From a virus, in IMG/VR virus record IMGVR_UViG_3300007735_000725, positions 1 through 40,821 of that record: 40,821 nucleotides of DNA; one strand, written 5' to 3'. The notes under the pieces are model-generated. The model searched no databases, was not told the DNA's origin, and was given only the letters and a program-made list of their open reading frames with translations. A program made the position numbers and the translations under genes. Shown here one piece after another: positions 16,901-25,213 of this stretch (position 1 is its first letter; each line of letters begins with the position of its first letter).

Positions 16901-19033
16901 GGTAGGTCTGCCTAATTTTCTAGCAATCTTTACTCTTAACTGCTCACCACTCTTAGAACCTGAGTATGCTGCTGCAATTCTACCCATTCTATGACCTTTG
17001 CGGTCTAAGTATTGGAATAAATCCTTAGCAGGGGCTGTAAGATAGTAAATAAATCCTTCATCAATACTGCTTCGTATACCCAAACGTGGGAAAAGTGTGA
17101 ACAAAGACCAGAAATTAACTATTCCAGTTGACAAAGCGCTGCTTGTAGCACCTTGGAACATGCCAGAAATTAATTTACCTCTGTTTGCCTCATAGGCATA
17201 CTGTGCTAACTCTTGATAATCAAGGGTAGATATAGCACCACGCTCTTGGAATGGGTGAATAATACCTTGTGAGTCAAATTTTGTTATGTTATCTTCTAGT
17301 TTAACGCCAGCCTTAGACACAATGTTCTCAAATCCTATAGGAACATTTAGTTTCTCGGTTACTGCAACGCCAACTGAAGTACCATATTTCTCATCAAGGG
17401 TTCTCTTTATATATTCTCTACCCTTTTCAGTTCCTTCAATTCCTAAACGTTGCATAATTGCAACATCAAGGCTACGAAGCATAGCAACTTGGTCATTTGC
17501 TTCAGAGTTAATAAACTTAACAGTTAAAGCCTCTGATAAATCTTTAGGTAATACCTGACGTGCAGTATTTCTAAAAGTATCTGCACTTTTAATAGACTGA
17601 GTTCTGTCAGTAATATTAAGTTTAATCTCTTGATTCTGTGGAGTACGTGCTAAAAGAAGAGAAACACGTTCTTTAAGGTTTTTACGGCTAAATTTTGTAA
17701 AGTCTATTATCTCTGGACCTATTAACTCAGCCTCACGGGTAGAACCTGCTTTAATAAGGGACTTAGATATCTCATCAACTGACTTAGCAATTTCTTTAGT
17801 AGTACCAGATTTAGGATTTAAGAAATTACTTAATGCCTTCTGAGCACCAACGGTTAGTCTGCGTTGATTACGTGCAGTTGCTACACCATTACGGAAGAAC
17901 TGAGCACCACTAACCCTACCAGCCATAAACATAGAAAGATTCTCAACATTGGAGAAAACTGTCTGAGCACGGCTAGCATTAACTACATTATTTCTTTCTA
18001 AGAAATCAATAGCCTCATCATTATTGTAACCAGGAAAACGTCTTTTAATATCATTACGTATTTCAATCTTAGCAATTTCATCTGGCTCATCATTAAGTTT
18101 TTTAACAGCAGGACCTAGTTGGTCATCCCATAATTTAACTACGTCTTTGTTATCTCGGAATATATCCTTGACTCCAGCAACACCAAACTGCTCAATAGTC
18201 TTACGCATTTGAGTACCAGTTTGATTCTTAAGACCAAACAATCCTGCCTTAGCAGCAGCGGTTGCACCGCCAGTCATCCAAGTTAATGGGTCAACTGCAA
18301 TTTGGTATATAAAATCTATAGGACCAGAGATTCCTTTAATTCCAGTTGAGCGTGCTATATCTCTACCTGGAGATACTTGTGCACCCTTAACGCCATCCAT
18401 TACCTGTTGGAATGACTCTGGATTATTATATGCTTCTTCTAAAGCATCTAGTAGTTTTTGATTTACTGCACCACCAGCACTAGCAATAATTTCACCTGGT
18501 TTTTTACCAGCAATTAAACCTTTTGCTATTTCTACTTTTTCAACACCAAAGTAATCTTGAGCATTTGTTAATGCTCCCTGGTCATAAACTCTACGGCCAT
18601 CCCAAGCATCACTAAAAGATTCTTTAGTAAATAAACCTTCGCCTTGTGCAGCCTGACGTGCTAGCAGATAGGGTGTATTGATTGCTCTATTAAAAACACC
18701 AGCAGTTTTAAATAATAAAACTAATGGGCTTTTAAGAACATTAAATCCAGTTTTAATTGCTCCAGTAAGATAGTTACTAGCACCTGGTTCTGGTAATTGA
18801 TAATCTGACTCAGGAAATAAGAACTTTAATTTTTCTTGAGCAGTAGGGTCTAGTTCATTAAATTCTTTACGGGCATCATCAATTCTTAATTGATTTAATT
18901 TTTTGTTTTTTTCAATAGTCCAACTAAACTGCTCTAGTTGTGCACCTTGTTCCATAGGTATATTTGCGGATTTAGCAGCAGCATAAAGGTTTGGACTAGC
19001 CTTGGCTACTATTGGATTAAGACGATATGCCAT
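13910..19033 (-). CDS. Giant helical virion protein, probable internal/ejection protein
   Basis: 1707 residues, the longest gene here. It is predominantly helical with several hydrophobic stretches that could insert in a membrane: about 90-115 (LTGAIKTGFNVLKSPLVLLFKTAGVF), 236-270 (GPIDFIYQIAVDPLTWMTGG...) and 640-680 (FWSLFTLFPRLGIRSSIDEGFIYYL). I see no lysozyme-type Glu motif and no peptidase motif. In podoviruses with no tape measure, very long internal proteins are released through the tail and extend a conduit across the envelope; that role is inferred from size, composition and absence of other candidates. An alternative is a packaged effector. The start overlaps the stop of the upstream gene. 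Confidence 0.6.
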   Translation of the reverse strand: MAYRLNPIVAKASPNLYAAAKSANIPMEQGAQLEQFSWTIEKNKKLNQLRIDDARKEFNELDPTAQEKLKFLFPESDYQLPEPGASNYLTGAIKTGFNVLKSPLVLLFKTAGVFNRAINTPYLLARQAAQGEGLFTKESFSDAWDGRRVYDQGALTNAQDYFGVEKVEIAKGLIAGKKPGEIIASAGGAVNQKLLDALEEAYNNPESFQQVMDGVKGAQVSPGRDIARSTGIKGISGPIDFIYQIAVDPLTWMTGGATAAAKAGLFGLKNQTGTQMRKTIEQFGVAGVKDIFRDNKDVVKLWDDQLGPAVKKLNDEPDEIAKIEIRNDIKRRFPGYNNDEAIDFLERNNVVNASRAQTVFSNVENLSMFMAGRVSGAQFFRNGVATARNQRRLTVGAQKALSNFLNPKSGTTKEIAKSVDEISKSLIKAGSTREAELIGPEIIDFTKFSRKNLKERVSLLLARTPQNQEIKLNITDRTQSIKSADTFRNTARQVLPKDLSEALTVKFINSEANDQVAMLRSLDVAIMQRLGIEGTEKGREYIKRTLDEKYGTSVGVAVTEKLNVPIGFENIVSKAGVKLEDNITKFDSQGIIHPFQERGAISTLDYQELAQYAYEANRGKLISGMFQGATSSALSTGIVNFWSLFTLFPRLGIRSSIDEGFIYYLTAPAKDLFQYLDRKGHRMGRIAAAYSGSKSGEQLRVKIARKLGRPTPADMYDKDARLKIISDYANSIGKEPDSLTSLERKLAQAEYITEAMNKKGVLGKLNDNEVQLLIQALTLNSQYLTAGTRSIAAGASLVGRQSAEVTEEIVNLSNLDVARGLFPDLVQGKTGKRIDTEKLDSIQALAGRGVSLVHFENFVQRFYGNTRKNKGIGEDLKFNPVAAFVASNGLRTERDYVGAKTYLLQQVGLSKNTDLLGRFDEDIIPTLSANITHSVKDAEALKSFLGMTAHTSALRLQGLDDIEIAEVLVDRILLDMRQTFHGSADNFNEGLFNKLKSTYDDLVREELDTGNRISNKAQKAAQKITFEEFEELTKGFQPKGKLFTTLEGPGISDMETAYQKLGNNMMELMDNQVTGILRQPVVMIKYLDVRNKYAETEKQMARKLYLDRLAKLQDEGKVIGEKVKGEILEDTRQHAQKLITEISVQEAADSVLKFVDNPNVRTNFAVSVRNTGRYYRATEDFWRRVYRLKDIAPRVLYRMRLMHLGLDAAGGVYKDNNGEPYIMMPTDNVIFGVVDKAVRVFGPGEESFKQPKFNEFTFKLTLANPSFSPDAGMPTLSGPIGALSVLTMKSLLGKVPATKELSEELDNYALGDIGDGMNVIRALVPSSLQKLYSIVPKDEKDRQESTAAMQAIAYNQAFSTDEQMARYLDPNASAADKYNYLKQVRISAHNVVVMRSIIGLFSPIAPSMQESINVPEYLKEVGITGLRPEFYDLVNAVTQKYKGDVQDPYELAVATFVGKNPGKLIYTVARNEKQTNVVIQKTKAVKSWAIQNESNIKKYGESAWILAPHAGEFDAPTYAYLEAAGLLENKSLENYYLDVLVAKDKQAYYDIAKEEKEFLKSTPSISARRAKIADATRRRSLLKASNPLLEAALVAGGNEVATELNMLANLEEMIKDSSVSMPTGTRQRLAMVTSRVRQFVSMANDASLREADNFADIKRSFRDELENLIASLSSGDAVLTEASRAIFKSILGYYSRDTYTAKAYKGY

Positions 19034-19440
19034 TAGTACCCTTCGTCAAGTAAACTTCTATATATTAACTCAGCATCACCAGATGGGTCGTATGGTATTA
19101 AATTTCTAATTACGTCTTGAATTGTATATGAAGGATTAGGCAATTTTGGCATTACCTCTGAACCAGCGCCAGCACCTATATCAACTCCAGTAGTAATGGG
19201 TTCATTAGGACGAGCAGTAGGTGCCATCAATGGTGTTGGCATTTCCATTTGTGGAACTGGATTGCCAGCCATAGGTGCTGCTACTTGGTTTGAGTAAGTC
19301 TCTTGTCCTTGTCCATATGGTAATCCTGATATGTAGGTTGCAGGTTGTGTTGGACCCCCGTCAGTACGTTGACTAAGAGAGCCAGGGCCTGATACTGGGG
19401 CTGGGTTATTCGGTTTTCTATATCCACCTTGTTGTGCCAC
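19033..19440 (-). CDS. Pro/Gly-rich conserved phage protein next to protease
   Basis: 135 residues. It starts MAQQGGYRKPNNPAPVSGPG, followed by LSQRTDGGPTQPA, a pattern I have seen in many aquatic phage contigs beside very large virion proteins. The first 100 residues are Pro/Gly-rich and presumably disordered; the last 35 (YTIQDVIRNLIPYDPSGDAELIYRSLLDEGY) form a compact helical end. It might be an assembly linker or chaperone for the giant protein downstream. The stop/start overlap with that gene supports joint expression. Confidence 0.6.
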   Translation of the reverse strand: MAQQGGYRKPNNPAPVSGPGSLSQRTDGGPTQPATYISGLPYGQGQETYSNQVAAPMAGNPVPQMEMPTPLMAPTARPNEPITTGVDIGAGAGSEVMPKLPNPSYTIQDVIRNLIPYDPSGDAELIYRSLLDEGY

Positions 19441-19448
19441 ACTTCCTC

Positions 19449-20018
19449 CTACTTAGTAAATTGTGTTTTAACATTAGCGGTACCACCGCACCACACGTTG
19501 TATTGAATTGCTATATTGATTGCTTTCTTTGCAGCCCCTGATGCTTTAGCATGAGTCTTAGTTTCAGACTCCATTGCTGATAACGCACCAAGTGCTAAGG
19601 TTCCACCAGAACCTATTGCGTATAAACCTTTGTCATCTCGCATATATCCATAGTCATCGCTAACTTGATATATCCTTCCATTAAAACAAACTAATGCATC
19701 CCAACCTGAGTCATCATCATTCTTTGTTTTAGGTGCTGGGTCATATCCGCCATCTATTATAGTTTGTTTTATAGATGGTAATACTCTAATCATCATAAAT
19801 CTATCTGGGTCTTGAGTCTTAATTACTTTAGGTGGTTGCCATAAGTTATTAAGGATATCTCCTACAATTGCATCACCTGCAACTGCAACTAAATACTCAC
19901 CAACTTTTGCTATCTTATCGCATCCCTTAGCAATGTAAGGTCTGTCTGTATAAGTAGTTAAAGTATCTGCGCCAAGTACTGCCCAGCCTTTACCTTGTAT
20001 TCCAACTATTGCAGTCAT
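19449..20018 (-). CDS. HslV/proteasome-like Ntn-hydrolase, probable prohead protease
   Basis: 189 residues. After removal of Met1 the chain would begin with Thr2, the nucleophile position of HslV and proteasome beta subunits. TAIVGIQGKGWAVLGAD parallels the HslV start, with Asp18 matching Asp17 of HslV. Lys35 (CDKIAKVG) matches the catalytic Lys33 region. AIGSGGTLALGA at 134-145 matches the conserved IGSGG loop that precedes a helix in HslV. The size also fits one beta-type subunit. It sits directly after the portal and before scaffold and capsid, where prohead proteases are normally encoded, so maturation cleavage of scaffold or capsid is the likely role. No HslU-type ATPase partner is encoded in the window. 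Confidence 0.8.
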   Translation of the reverse strand: MTAIVGIQGKGWAVLGADTLTTYTDRPYIAKGCDKIAKVGEYLVAVAGDAIVGDILNNLWQPPKVIKTQDPDRFMMIRVLPSIKQTIIDGGYDPAPKTKNDDDSGWDALVCFNGRIYQVSDDYGYMRDDKGLYAIGSGGTLALGALSAMESETKTHAKASGAAKKAINIAIQYNVWCGGTANVKTQFTK

Positions 20019-20032
20019 GGTCCCCTTCTAAA

Positions 20033-21781
20033 CTATCTTCTTACAACTGTCCTTGCACTTGCACTAGCCTGACCACCTGCGGTCAAACTAGATAAAAGAC
20101 TTTGTAATCCACCACCTTGCTCTGGTTGAGGAGGGATGCCTCCTACTGGAGCAACGGGAGCAGGGGACGTTTGCTCAACCTGTGTAGCGCCAGTAGGAGG
20201 TAATTCTTCAGGTCTGAAGATTTCTTCAATTGCATCCTCAATCGCTACTCCCTTTTGACGGGCTTTAATTACATCTGAAATCTTAACAATGATGTCAGAT
20301 GGGTCCATGCCTTGTGTAGCCATTTGAGGTATTGCTTGAGTATACGCCCCTAACGCACCCAGTAATGAGTTACGCATTTCTTCAATTTCAATCTTTTCTT
20401 GTTCTTGAGTTACGTTAATACCAAATGGTAGTTCACGCATAACCATGTCTTTAGAAATAATCTTAGCGCCTAATGCTTGTAGCATGAAGATAAGTCCCTG
20501 CGCTGGGTTAAGACCAGCAAGCATGCCATAACGAACATCGGCTGAATAATCTTTCTTAATATCCTTTGATGGTTTGTAGTCAATGCTGTATGGAGAACCA
20601 GCATCTACACCACGAACTGTCTTATCAAAGTCAAAGTATGTTTCATCAATTTCAAATGCAATCGAGATAACATCTTTAAGAGCAGAGGCAAAGATAGCCT
20701 GAGCAGATTTAACCTGTGTATCAAAGCCACCCATAAGGGCTTGAACGCCTTGACCAGTAATAATACTTGCATCAAGATTACCAGTACGTGATTCTGGGTA
20801 ACGTGTGCCAGTTCTTAATTCTTGTTGTAGTAATGATTGTTCAGTAAATGCACCATTAGGTATAGGTAATTCAACTCTACGTACACCTGCAGGATTGTTT
20901 GTGCGGATAATTGCATCTCCACCAAACTCAATTTCTTGAACATCTTGTGGGACAACAATTGGTGATTGAACAGATTTCTCTGCTGCTTCCATCGCAAGTA
21001 ATGCGAACCTATTACGAAGTAGTTGGATACCTAGTACATCATCAAACTGTCCACGCATTTCACCGTCAACGCTTGGGCGTCTAGCAACAATAACCATCAT
21101 CTTTCCAAGTGGATTAACCGCTTGTGAAAGAACTAGATTGCTACGGCTAGGAACATAAATAACAGATTGGTCTTTATCGTAATAACGAACAAAGTCAATC
21201 CTTGCCATTAAGTTTTGTTCATATCCTTCTTTACCCAACAATTGCATTTCATACTCTGGGAATTGGGATACTAACTCAGCGACTGATAGTTCATATCTTT
21301 TAGCGAAGGCAATGCAGCGTCCGTAGCGGTCAAACTCTGGGTAAGCCCCAATTGGACTTTCTACACGAATACGCGGCAGCCCTGCCTCTTCGTCTAATTC
21401 AATGATGAATGGGACGAAACCGAATGTGATGTAATGGTCTGCACCTGTGTACATCTGCACTTGTAAATCTGAATGAGCAAAGTAATTAGCAGCAATGCGG
21501 GTACGCTTGTCAGCAAAAGAACGAGCACGGTCACTGACTTGATTAGCCGCTGAACAATTAACTGCAGGAAGTGGTGCCATAACTTCTGACAAGTCACGAG
21601 CAACAATATCAATAAAGTTTGCAACTACGTTTGCGTCTACACCCTCTGGAAAGAATTGTGGATAGACAGATGCAATCTTACCTTTACGAACGGCAAGCAC
21701 ATCTTGTGCCCTTGCATCTCTATCAGCAGCACGGTCTTTAAGAGAATCTACTCTCGCTGCAATCTGTTGAATACTTAGCAA
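20033..21781 (-). CDS. Portal protein
   Basis: 582 residues; the length and position between terminase and protease fit a portal. The helical N-terminus (LSIQQIAARVDSLKDRAADRDARAQDVLAVRKG), the beta-rich wing (ITFGFVPFIIELDEEAGLPRIRVESPIGAYPEFDRYGR), and a long central segment with SRTGNLDASIITGQGVQALMGGFDTQVKSAQ resemble the crown and stem helices of phage portals. The C-terminal ~60 residues are Pro/Gly/Gln-rich and disordered. Twelve copies would form the DNA channel at one capsid vertex, receiving the terminase during packaging and the connector afterwards. Assignment by pattern and synteny. Confidence 0.8.
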   Translation of the reverse strand: MLSIQQIAARVDSLKDRAADRDARAQDVLAVRKGKIASVYPQFFPEGVDANVVANFIDIVARDLSEVMAPLPAVNCSAANQVSDRARSFADKRTRIAANYFAHSDLQVQMYTGADHYITFGFVPFIIELDEEAGLPRIRVESPIGAYPEFDRYGRCIAFAKRYELSVAELVSQFPEYEMQLLGKEGYEQNLMARIDFVRYYDKDQSVIYVPSRSNLVLSQAVNPLGKMMVIVARRPSVDGEMRGQFDDVLGIQLLRNRFALLAMEAAEKSVQSPIVVPQDVQEIEFGGDAIIRTNNPAGVRRVELPIPNGAFTEQSLLQQELRTGTRYPESRTGNLDASIITGQGVQALMGGFDTQVKSAQAIFASALKDVISIAFEIDETYFDFDKTVRGVDAGSPYSIDYKPSKDIKKDYSADVRYGMLAGLNPAQGLIFMLQALGAKIISKDMVMRELPFGINVTQEQEKIEIEEMRNSLLGALGAYTQAIPQMATQGMDPSDIIVKISDVIKARQKGVAIEDAIEEIFRPEELPPTGATQVEQTSPAPVAPVGGIPPQPEQGGGLQSLLSSLTAGGQASASARTVVRR

Positions 21782-21795
21782 TTATCTACCTACCC

Positions 21796-22005
21796 TTATT
21801 CGTATAAATGAGGAAACGTTTGTTTTCTTAACTTAGCAATAAACTCAGGAGATGCTTTACCTCCACCGTCACCTGCCTCTAACTCTCTATCTCTTTTAGC
21901 AAGGGCACCACGAATTTTATAAGTTTTTTGTTTAGGTGTTTCTTTTTTCTTTGCAGCCTTTTTAGCAGTTTTAATAACTTTAATTACTTTTTTAGGATTA
22001 GGCAT
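21796..22005 (-). CDS. Small Lys-rich protein between terminase and portal
   Basis: 69 residues, N-terminal half almost entirely Lys with Val/Ile/Ala (PNPKKVIKVIKTAKKAAKKKE), then an amphipathic helix (YKIRGALAKRDRELEAGDGGG) and a hydrophobic end (FIAKLRKQTFPHLYE). It begins where the preceding basic protein ends. Position suggests a packaging or head-assembly accessory, or a DNA-condensing protein; no family recognised. Confidence 0.6.
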   Translation of the reverse strand: MPNPKKVIKVIKTAKKAAKKKETPKQKTYKIRGALAKRDRELEAGDGGGKASPEFIAKLRKQTFPHLYE

Positions 22006-22646
22006 TATCTCCTGCCTCCACCCCTACGTCTAAGTTCTTGAATTAATATTTTTCTAGCACGTTCTTGGGCTGCAATTGAAGTAGGGTCTACAATTTTTTT
22101 ACCTGGATGCATAGTTCTTTCTGGATTTATAATACTATCTCTAACTTGTTTTTCCCAATCAGACTTTGCTTCTTTTCGTTTCATCTCAGCAATTTTAATT
22201 GCTCGTTTATCCATTTCGTCTCTTAATTTATAGTTTACACCAAACTCTCTTTCATATAAACCTTGTTCTTTTGGTGTACCTTTTTGACGTTCACGCTCTG
22301 CTTTGTTAGTAACTTTACCTTTTGTTACAGCACGTTTAGCAGGTGGCTGTAAAGATTTTCTAAGTTGTTCTTTCTCAATTGCTCTGCCACGTCTTATATC
22401 TTCTGGTCTACGAGAACGTCCAAATTCTTTTCTTTCAATTGGAAATTTTTTTTCGAGCATTTGTTTTTCATATTGAGAAAGACCAGTTCTTTTAGAAATT
22501 TTTCTTCCAGGTTTTTTGCCAACACTTTTCATTTGCTCTCTAGCAACTCTACTGGCTTGACTTGCAGATACCTTTGCTACTTTTTTCTTAGCAATATCAG
22601 CAGCACGTTTCTTAGCAATGATGCTTGCAATCTTTGCAATAGCCAT
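22005..22646 (-). CDS. Highly basic helical protein, unknown
   Basis: 213 residues with very high Lys/Arg content throughout, many KKAA or RxR clusters (IIAKKRAADIAKKKVAKVS, RRPEDIRRGRAIEKEQLRKS) and no hydrophobic core segments. A charged helical structure that binds DNA or RNA, or an RNA-like scaffold, is plausible. It lies in a four-gene basic block between terminase and portal, so a role in packaging initiation or in condensing DNA in the head is possible. No motif for an enzyme is visible. Confidence 0.55.
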   Translation of the reverse strand: MAIAKIASIIAKKRAADIAKKKVAKVSASQASRVAREQMKSVGKKPGRKISKRTGLSQYEKQMLEKKFPIERKEFGRSRRPEDIRRGRAIEKEQLRKSLQPPAKRAVTKGKVTNKAERERQKGTPKEQGLYEREFGVNYKLRDEMDKRAIKIAEMKRKEAKSDWEKQVRDSIINPERTMHPGKKIVDPTSIAAQERARKILIQELRRRGGGRR

Positions 22647-22858
22647 TATTTACCCATGTTTCTATAAACTTTGTTTACGTACTTAGCACCTTTTTTAGTA
22701 ATACCACCTATAGCACGAGTGGCTTTAGCCCATGGCACTGCATACATAGCAACATCTACTGGAGTCTTAGGAATAAGTAAATCAGAAAGTATTGGCGCAA
22801 CTGGAGAAGTTTTTAATTTCTTAGTCTTACCAAGGTTCATTTTTCTAGAGGTAGCCAT
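22646..22858 (-). CDS. Small basic protein, paralogue-like
   Basis: 70 residues: MATSRKMNLGKTKKLKTSP followed by a hydrophobic patch (VAPILSDLLIPKTPVDVAMYAVPWAKATRAIGG) and the C-terminal ITKKGAKYVNKVYRNMGK. That ending closely resembles the start of the next gene upstream (GGITGKGSKQVNPIYRNTSG at 22858-23232), suggesting the two share an origin or a binding element. No function known. Confidence 0.55.
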   Translation of the reverse strand: MATSRKMNLGKTKKLKTSPVAPILSDLLIPKTPVDVAMYAVPWAKATRAIGGITKKGAKYVNKVYRNMGK

Positions 22859-23232
22859 TAGTAACCCCTCATATCTCCACCACGAACACGATTTGGACGT
22901 GCTGGGGGAGTCATTATTTTTAATTGCATACGTTTAACTGGAGTATCAATTTTATCTTTATTTCTTTTAGAAACTTTAGCATTAGCGGCCTTAAGTCCAC
23001 GCTTAGTTCCCTTAGCAGTATCTGCTGGATACTTAAGTACACCTTCTTCTCTACCACGGCGAACCAATTGTTTAGATTTTTCAATTGTTGCATTTTTACT
23101 ATTACCAATTATTGTTACATTATTTGTTCCTGAAGTATTTCTATAAATAGGATTTACTTGTTTAGAACCTTTACCAGTAATGCCACCAACGGCACGGCTT
23201 ATTGCTTTAACTACTTTAATTGGATTTGCCAT
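22858..23232 (-). CDS. Basic protein downstream of terminase
   Basis: 124 residues, basic. The N-terminus AISRAVGGITGKGSKQVNPIYRN shares the 'GGITxKGxKxVNxxYRN' element with the next gene. The C-terminal half is Lys/Arg-rich (TKRGLKAANAKVSKRNKDKI, MTPPARPNRVRGGDMRGY). AAGGACACAAT precedes its start. It is the first gene after the terminase and could conceivably replace a missing small terminase as a DNA-binding partner, though that is speculative. Confidence 0.55.
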   Translation of the reverse strand: MANPIKVVKAISRAVGGITGKGSKQVNPIYRNTSGTNNVTIIGNSKNATIEKSKQLVRRGREEGVLKYPADTAKGTKRGLKAANAKVSKRNKDKIDTPVKRMQLKIMTPPARPNRVRGGDMRGY

Positions 23233-23241
23233 ATTGTGTCC

Positions 23242-25128
23242 TTATCCGTGTATCTCTTGCCATTGCTCTGCAAAGGCTTCGTCTAAATTAACTGAATATC
23301 GTCTTTCTGTTTGTGCTCTGGTTGCCCAGCGGTTTCTTGCATATCTCTGCATGTTACCTGTCTGCACCATGAATTCCCTTGCTCTAAGCACGGTGAACCA
23401 TAAAGCCATAACACAGTCAGTCTTACCTCGAGTATTAGGCTTCCAAGTAATTAACTGTTGGACTAGTGCTTTCATACCCTCTGAGTGTTCCGTAGAGGGA
23501 AACTCAATAACGTTATTTTTTTGGAACTTCTCATCTCGTAGAGTTCCCATTAGCATAGACATACCTGCTACACCAAAGTTGGAATCCCATTTGTTCTTAC
23601 CTGTAAAGTGAGATTCTAAACGGCACCCATACGCTGCAAGCCAATTTCTTAAATCATCATCTAAAGCATAGGCTTTTTGATGAGCGTTAATTTCTACTCG
23701 TAATTCTTGTGGTCTGTATTTATCAACCAAGTGCTCAATGATTTCTTGAATCTTTTGTGGTGTAGGTTCTGACATATTGATGCAGTCAAGAACATATATT
23801 CTGCTGTCATATCTGTTATAGGTAGTTACCACAAACGCGGCATTCCCGCCCATTGCGGGGTCAAACCCTATTATTGTATACCCCTCAATGTGCGAGGGAT
23901 GTCCTACGGAACCCGCTTTCAGCGGTCCGCGTTTGCGCTGTCCATTAATACAACCTTGGACAATCGCAGGAGGAAACATAGAATCTTCTTGGACATCTTC
24001 TTGTTGGTAAACCAACGCCCATGTTGATGGTGTTACTTCACTACGTCTTCTGAATAATGCTTTGCCGTCCCACTTCGGGAAGAGTCCTTCTTCGTCAGGT
24101 GTCTCAGAATCCCCATCCCACGGAACGTCCGATTTACCCCAGAGCGTCTTCCACTCTTCAGGCTTTTCTGAATACTCCAAAACAGCAGGCATGCCCATAT
24201 AAGTAAAAGGGCTTTTACCACCAGACCAGTGCTTGGCCTCGCGGAGTTCTTTATAGAAGTCTTGCGGTGCAATTCGTGTCCCTACGATTAGTAACTTACC
24301 GTTCTTACCCAAACGGGTAATAACTTCTTTTTGTAACCAGTTGATTTGTTTATCAAACTCATGAGCGTTTGCTGTAGTGATGCAGTCATCAAGAATGATG
24401 AGGTCAGCACGGGCTCCGTAAATCTGTCCACCCATACCAAGTGCTTGGATGGTTGGGTCCTTCTCGCTTGAATTTCGGGCATCGCCCCCAAGGTAGACTG
24501 TATCAACTCGCCAAGTATCTGAGTCTTCTTTCCATCCCCCTTCAGGTCCAAAAGTTGTTTGCAACTTTAACCATCTCGGATGGGAGAGTCTCTGCTTGAT
24601 TGCGTACACGAACTCGCGTGCTTTGATTAACGTCTTCGAAACCACGATGATGCGGATATTGGGGTTGAGGGCGATACGATATGTGGAGTAGTTTACGGTG
24701 ATGACTGTACTCTTGGCGTGCTCAGGTGGCACGTTAACCAAGAGACGGGCTGGGTCACCCTTCTCGTAAACCATACTAGGGTGGAGCCATGAAGGCTCTC
24801 TATCTTCTAGTAGGTCAATCCAATCTTGATGGTGAGGGAACACCCTCTGTTGTAAAAATATCTCGGAGAACCTAGGAAAGTCTATTTCTTCTTTTGGGAT
24901 ACCTAGGGATGCAAGGGAAGCATCCTTTGCGGTCTCCTTAGCCTCGGCTAGGTCAGCGGCAAACTTTTTATCTCTCAGACACCAGATTCTTACGGTGTCG
25001 GGTTTCTTATTACAAACTTCCATAGCCTTATGGACAGAGTGGCCTTCGGCCACCAAGGCTAGAACTTTAGCCTTTGCCTCTGCCATCGCAAGGGTTTTGG
25101 GGTTAGTGGTACCTTTATTAAAACTCAT
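23242..25128 (-). CDS. terL: Large terminase subunit with N-terminal HTH-like domain
   Basis: 628 residues, longer than many TerL proteins. Residues ~15-75 (KVLALVAEGHSVHKAMEVCNKKPDTVRIWC...KFAADLAEAKE) look like the DNA-binding HTH of small terminases. The ATPase domain has a deviant Walker A at 134-141 (PPEHAKST) and Walker B LIILDD at 243-248. The nuclease domain begins GFDPAMGG (Asp423), with further acidic candidates in LRVEINAH and TDCVMALW. It pumps DNA into the prohead through the portal and cuts the concatemer. No separate small terminase is seen, so the N-terminal domain may do its work. It is the first late gene, reading away from the divergent control region. Confidence 0.92.
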   Translation of the reverse strand: MSFNKGTTNPKTLAMAEAKAKVLALVAEGHSVHKAMEVCNKKPDTVRIWCLRDKKFAADLAEAKETAKDASLASLGIPKEEIDFPRFSEIFLQQRVFPHHQDWIDLLEDREPSWLHPSMVYEKGDPARLLVNVPPEHAKSTVITVNYSTYRIALNPNIRIIVVSKTLIKAREFVYAIKQRLSHPRWLKLQTTFGPEGGWKEDSDTWRVDTVYLGGDARNSSEKDPTIQALGMGGQIYGARADLIILDDCITTANAHEFDKQINWLQKEVITRLGKNGKLLIVGTRIAPQDFYKELREAKHWSGGKSPFTYMGMPAVLEYSEKPEEWKTLWGKSDVPWDGDSETPDEEGLFPKWDGKALFRRRSEVTPSTWALVYQQEDVQEDSMFPPAIVQGCINGQRKRGPLKAGSVGHPSHIEGYTIIGFDPAMGGNAAFVVTTYNRYDSRIYVLDCINMSEPTPQKIQEIIEHLVDKYRPQELRVEINAHQKAYALDDDLRNWLAAYGCRLESHFTGKNKWDSNFGVAGMSMLMGTLRDEKFQKNNVIEFPSTEHSEGMKALVQQLITWKPNTRGKTDCVMALWFTVLRAREFMVQTGNMQRYARNRWATRAQTERRYSVNLDEAFAEQWQEIHG

Positions 25129-25192
25129 AGTCCTGTCCCGTTTTCATTCAGTTACTGTCAGTTAGTAACAGGTAGTAGATACAGTCTGTAAC

Positions 25193-25213
25193 GCAAGTTC
25201 CTGAAGAACTTGC
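25193..25213. promoter_or_regulatory. Perfect hairpin in terminase leader
   Basis: GCAAGTTC (25193-25200), loop CTGAA, GAACTTGC (25206-25213): an 8-bp perfect stem. It is within the probable untranslated leader of the terminase, about 65 bases upstream of its start. It may be a protein-binding site or an mRNA stability element; no T-run follows on either strand. Confidence 0.55.
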
